Assembly (NCBI GenBank): GCA_030626185.1
Contig: DAOUPL010000022.1
Location: forward strand, 1 to 13,453
Reading direction: 5' to 3'
Length of the DNA: 13,453 nt
Source of the DNA: a bacterium
Lineage (GTDB): Bacteria; Babelota; Babeliae; Babelales; Vermiphilaceae
In this document: positions 12,584 to 13,453 of the stretch, one piece after another
How positions within the stretch are numbered: the stretch's first letter is position 1
How the letters are laid out: each line of letters opens with the position of its first letter
Notes under the pieces: model-generated
Told to the model about the DNA's origin: nothing
Databases searched by the model: none
What the model saw: the letters and a program-made list of their open reading frames with translations, nothing else
Made by a program: the position numbers and the translations under genes

Positions 12584-12712
12584 CTTCGCCAAGGCTATGT
12601 ATGGCACGGCCATCCGCCGTTTATACTTCGTCAAAGGCTTCGCATAACAAGCGCTCGAAGAATGTCCTTCGTAGCTTGAAGCAAGCGAAGTAGGAAGCTA
12701 TGGCGTGACAGG
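12584..12712. repeat. Mosaic of dispersed repeat fragments
   Basis: Contains TGGCACGGCCATC as in the compound elements, a 27-nt segment (12621-12647) recurring at 13034-13060 with three differences, a cruciform CTTCG...CGAAG (12667-12690), and AGCTATGGCGTG. No gene seen. Confidence 0.55.
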
Positions 12713-12748
12713 TTTAGTTGTTTAAATTCATAGTATTCCAAGTAATAT

Positions 12749-12774
12749 CGCGTCGAAGCTAAAAGCGAAGACGG
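12749..12774. repeat. Short dispersed repeat
   Basis: GCGTCGAAGCTAAAAGCG followed by AAGACGG. A near copy lies at 12954-12972 (GCGTCGAAGCTGAAAGCG). Confidence 0.55.
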
Positions 12775-12843
12775 ATTTCTCCTTGTCTTTTTCTCTTTTT
12801 TGCATTAAATTATAAATGCTTTGCATGCATAGTTTATGGGCTT

Positions 12844-12919
12844 GCCCACGTAGCTCAGTTGGTAGAGCACTTCCTTGGTAAGGGAGAGGTCACCGGTTCA
12901 AATCCGGTCGCGGGCTCCA
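12844..12919 (+). tRNA. tRNA-Thr (GGU)
   Basis: This 76-nt tRNA has acceptor GCCCACG pairing with CGCGGGC except an A5-C68 mismatch, anticodon GGT in CTTGGTAAG, an anticodon stem with one U-G pair, T-loop GGTTCAAATCC and encoded CCA. In many bacteria this gene is followed by tuf; here it is not. Confidence 0.94.
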
Positions 12920-12920
12920 A

Positions 12921-13002
12921 CCGTCGTCGCTCGTAGAGCTATGACGTGTTGCCGCGTCGAAGCTGAAAGCGCTTGCCACGTCGTAACGTTAAGTGAAGAC
13001 GG
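12921..13002. repeat. Dispersed repeat element after tRNA-Thr(GGU)
   Basis: Starts CCGTC one base after the tRNA and ends GACGG. Inside are AGCTATGACGTG, GCGTCGAAGCTGAAAGCG and GTCGTAACG, each seen in other members. It occupies the place where tuf would be expected. Confidence 0.6.
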
Positions 13003-13031
13003 GGAGATTATGGGTTATCTTTAGATTCGTC

Positions 13032-13068
13032 GTTTATACTTGGTCAAAGACTTCGTATAATAGGCATT
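13032..13068. repeat. Dispersed repeat, copy of 12619-12655
   Basis: TTATAC (13034-13039) and GTATAA (13055-13060) form a stem. The segment matches 12621-12647 with three differences. Confidence 0.55.
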
Positions 13069-13099
13069 TGAAGTTTGGTTAAAACGGGTAGAAACGGAT

Positions 13100-13175
13100 A
13101 GGCCAGTAGCTCCAACGGTAGAGCAGCAGACTCCAAATCTGCGTGTTGGGGGTTCGAATCCCTCCTGGCCTGCCA
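13100..13175 (+). tRNA. tRNA-Trp (CCA)
   Basis: This 76-nt tRNA has acceptor AGGCCAG pairing with CTGGCCT, anticodon CCA in ACTCCAAAT, T-loop GGTTCGAATCC, discriminator G and encoded CCA. It lies 54 nt before secE, as in many bacteria, and is probably co-transcribed with it. Confidence 0.96.
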
Positions 13176-13229
13176 TAAATTATTGTTATGCAAAAAGTTG
13201 TTTGTTGAACGTCTCATTGAGGTTTTATT

Positions 13230-13453
13230 ATGGCTGCTAATGGCCCTATAGGTTTTGTTAAAGATTCGATTCAGTTTTTACGTCAAGTAAAAAATGAGCT
13301 TGCTAAAGTAGTTTGGCCACACTTCGATGAATTTTTGGGCTCTACTATTGTTGTTTTATTTGTTATAATGATTTTTATGGTGTATTTAGGCTTTATTGAT
13401 TTGGGGTTTTCAATACTAACTCAATATATCTTTAGTTGGTATAGTTCGCTATA
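13230..13453 (+). CDS. secE: Preprotein translocase subunit SecE (partial, runs off right edge)
   Basis: SecE is the small clamp subunit of the SecYEG channel in the inner membrane. The 74 visible codons start MAANGPIGFVKDSIQFLRQV and contain the family signature VKNELAKVVWP, followed by a single long hydrophobic segment (STIVVLFVIMIFMVYLGFID). A GAGG ribosome site lies about 8 nt before the ATG. tRNA-Trp stands directly upstream, and nusG and ribosomal protein genes would be expected next, beyond the window. The single-span form fits most bacteria; little of the C-terminus should be missing. Confidence 0.94.
   Translation, partial: MAANGPIGFVKDSIQFLRQVKNELAKVVWPHFDEFLGSTIVVLFVIMIFMVYLGFIDLGFSILTQYIFSWYSSL

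Noticed and set aside
12416..12679. 87-codon plus frame starting in tRNA-Thr(UGU)
   Set aside because: It begins inside a tRNA and runs through hairpin repeats; no coding signal.
11863..13068. CRISPR array
   Set aside because: The repeats vary in length and order and form mosaics; there is no regular repeat-spacer pattern and no cas gene.

Overview
ORGANISM. The window is AT-rich and bacterial. Housekeeping genes (radA, an rRNA pseudouridine synthase, murA, atpG, tsaE, secE, five tRNAs) are mixed with small secreted proteins, a secreted protein with an F-box-like motif, and a signal-peptide/HINT/toxin gene. This mixture resembles the host-associated phylum Candidatus Dependentiae (TM6, Babeliae). 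That placement is inferred from gene style, not from a marker phylogeny.

LAYOUT. Positions 2939 to 1 (minus) hold a likely operon: a small secreted/membrane protein, a VOC-fold protein, radA (1-nt overlap with the VOC gene), then a secreted F-box-like protein cut by the window edge. Positions 3078-5409 (plus) hold an RsuA/RluB-type pseudouridine synthase with a tandem S4 domain, then murA. atpG (minus) overlaps the murA 3' end by 10 bp and is divergent from a YacP-like NYN nuclease gene, which is coupled to tsaE (plus) and ends in a hairpin terminator near 7400. Positions 7431-7769 hold a small secreted protein. Positions 7770-8202 are non-coding but rich in hairpins.

Positions 10505 to 8203 (minus) are the most interesting part. 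They hold a frameshifted gene for a secreted HINT-domain protein ending in a short domain that resembles colicin E3-type ribonucleases. It is followed by a chain of four paralogous proteins of about 85 residues (candidate immunity proteins) and a second, orphan copy of the toxin C-terminus. Neighbouring units are joined by 4-nt ATGA overlaps. One unit is a chimera of an immunity-gene start and the orphan toxin tip, joined at an A7 tract.

Positions 10655-10978 carry the tail of a DUF4143-type ATPase (pseudogene). A second small secreted protein (11085-11366) shares its signal peptide with the one at 7431. Next come a BFD-like [2Fe-2S] protein and a tRNA cluster, Tyr(GUA)-Gly(UCC)-Thr(UGU)-Thr(GGU)-Trp(CCA), leading into secE, which runs off the right edge. 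The spaces between the tRNAs are filled by a family of hairpin-rich repeats with CCGTC/GACGG ends. The tuf gene often found between tRNA-Thr(GGU) and tRNA-Trp is absent.

HOW THEY WORK TOGETHER. The housekeeping genes belong to DNA repair (RadA), rRNA modification, peptidoglycan synthesis (MurA), energy conversion (AtpG), t6A tRNA modification (TsaE) and protein export (SecE). The accessory genes look like a secreted-effector and inter-bacterial conflict repertoire built by duplication and recombination.
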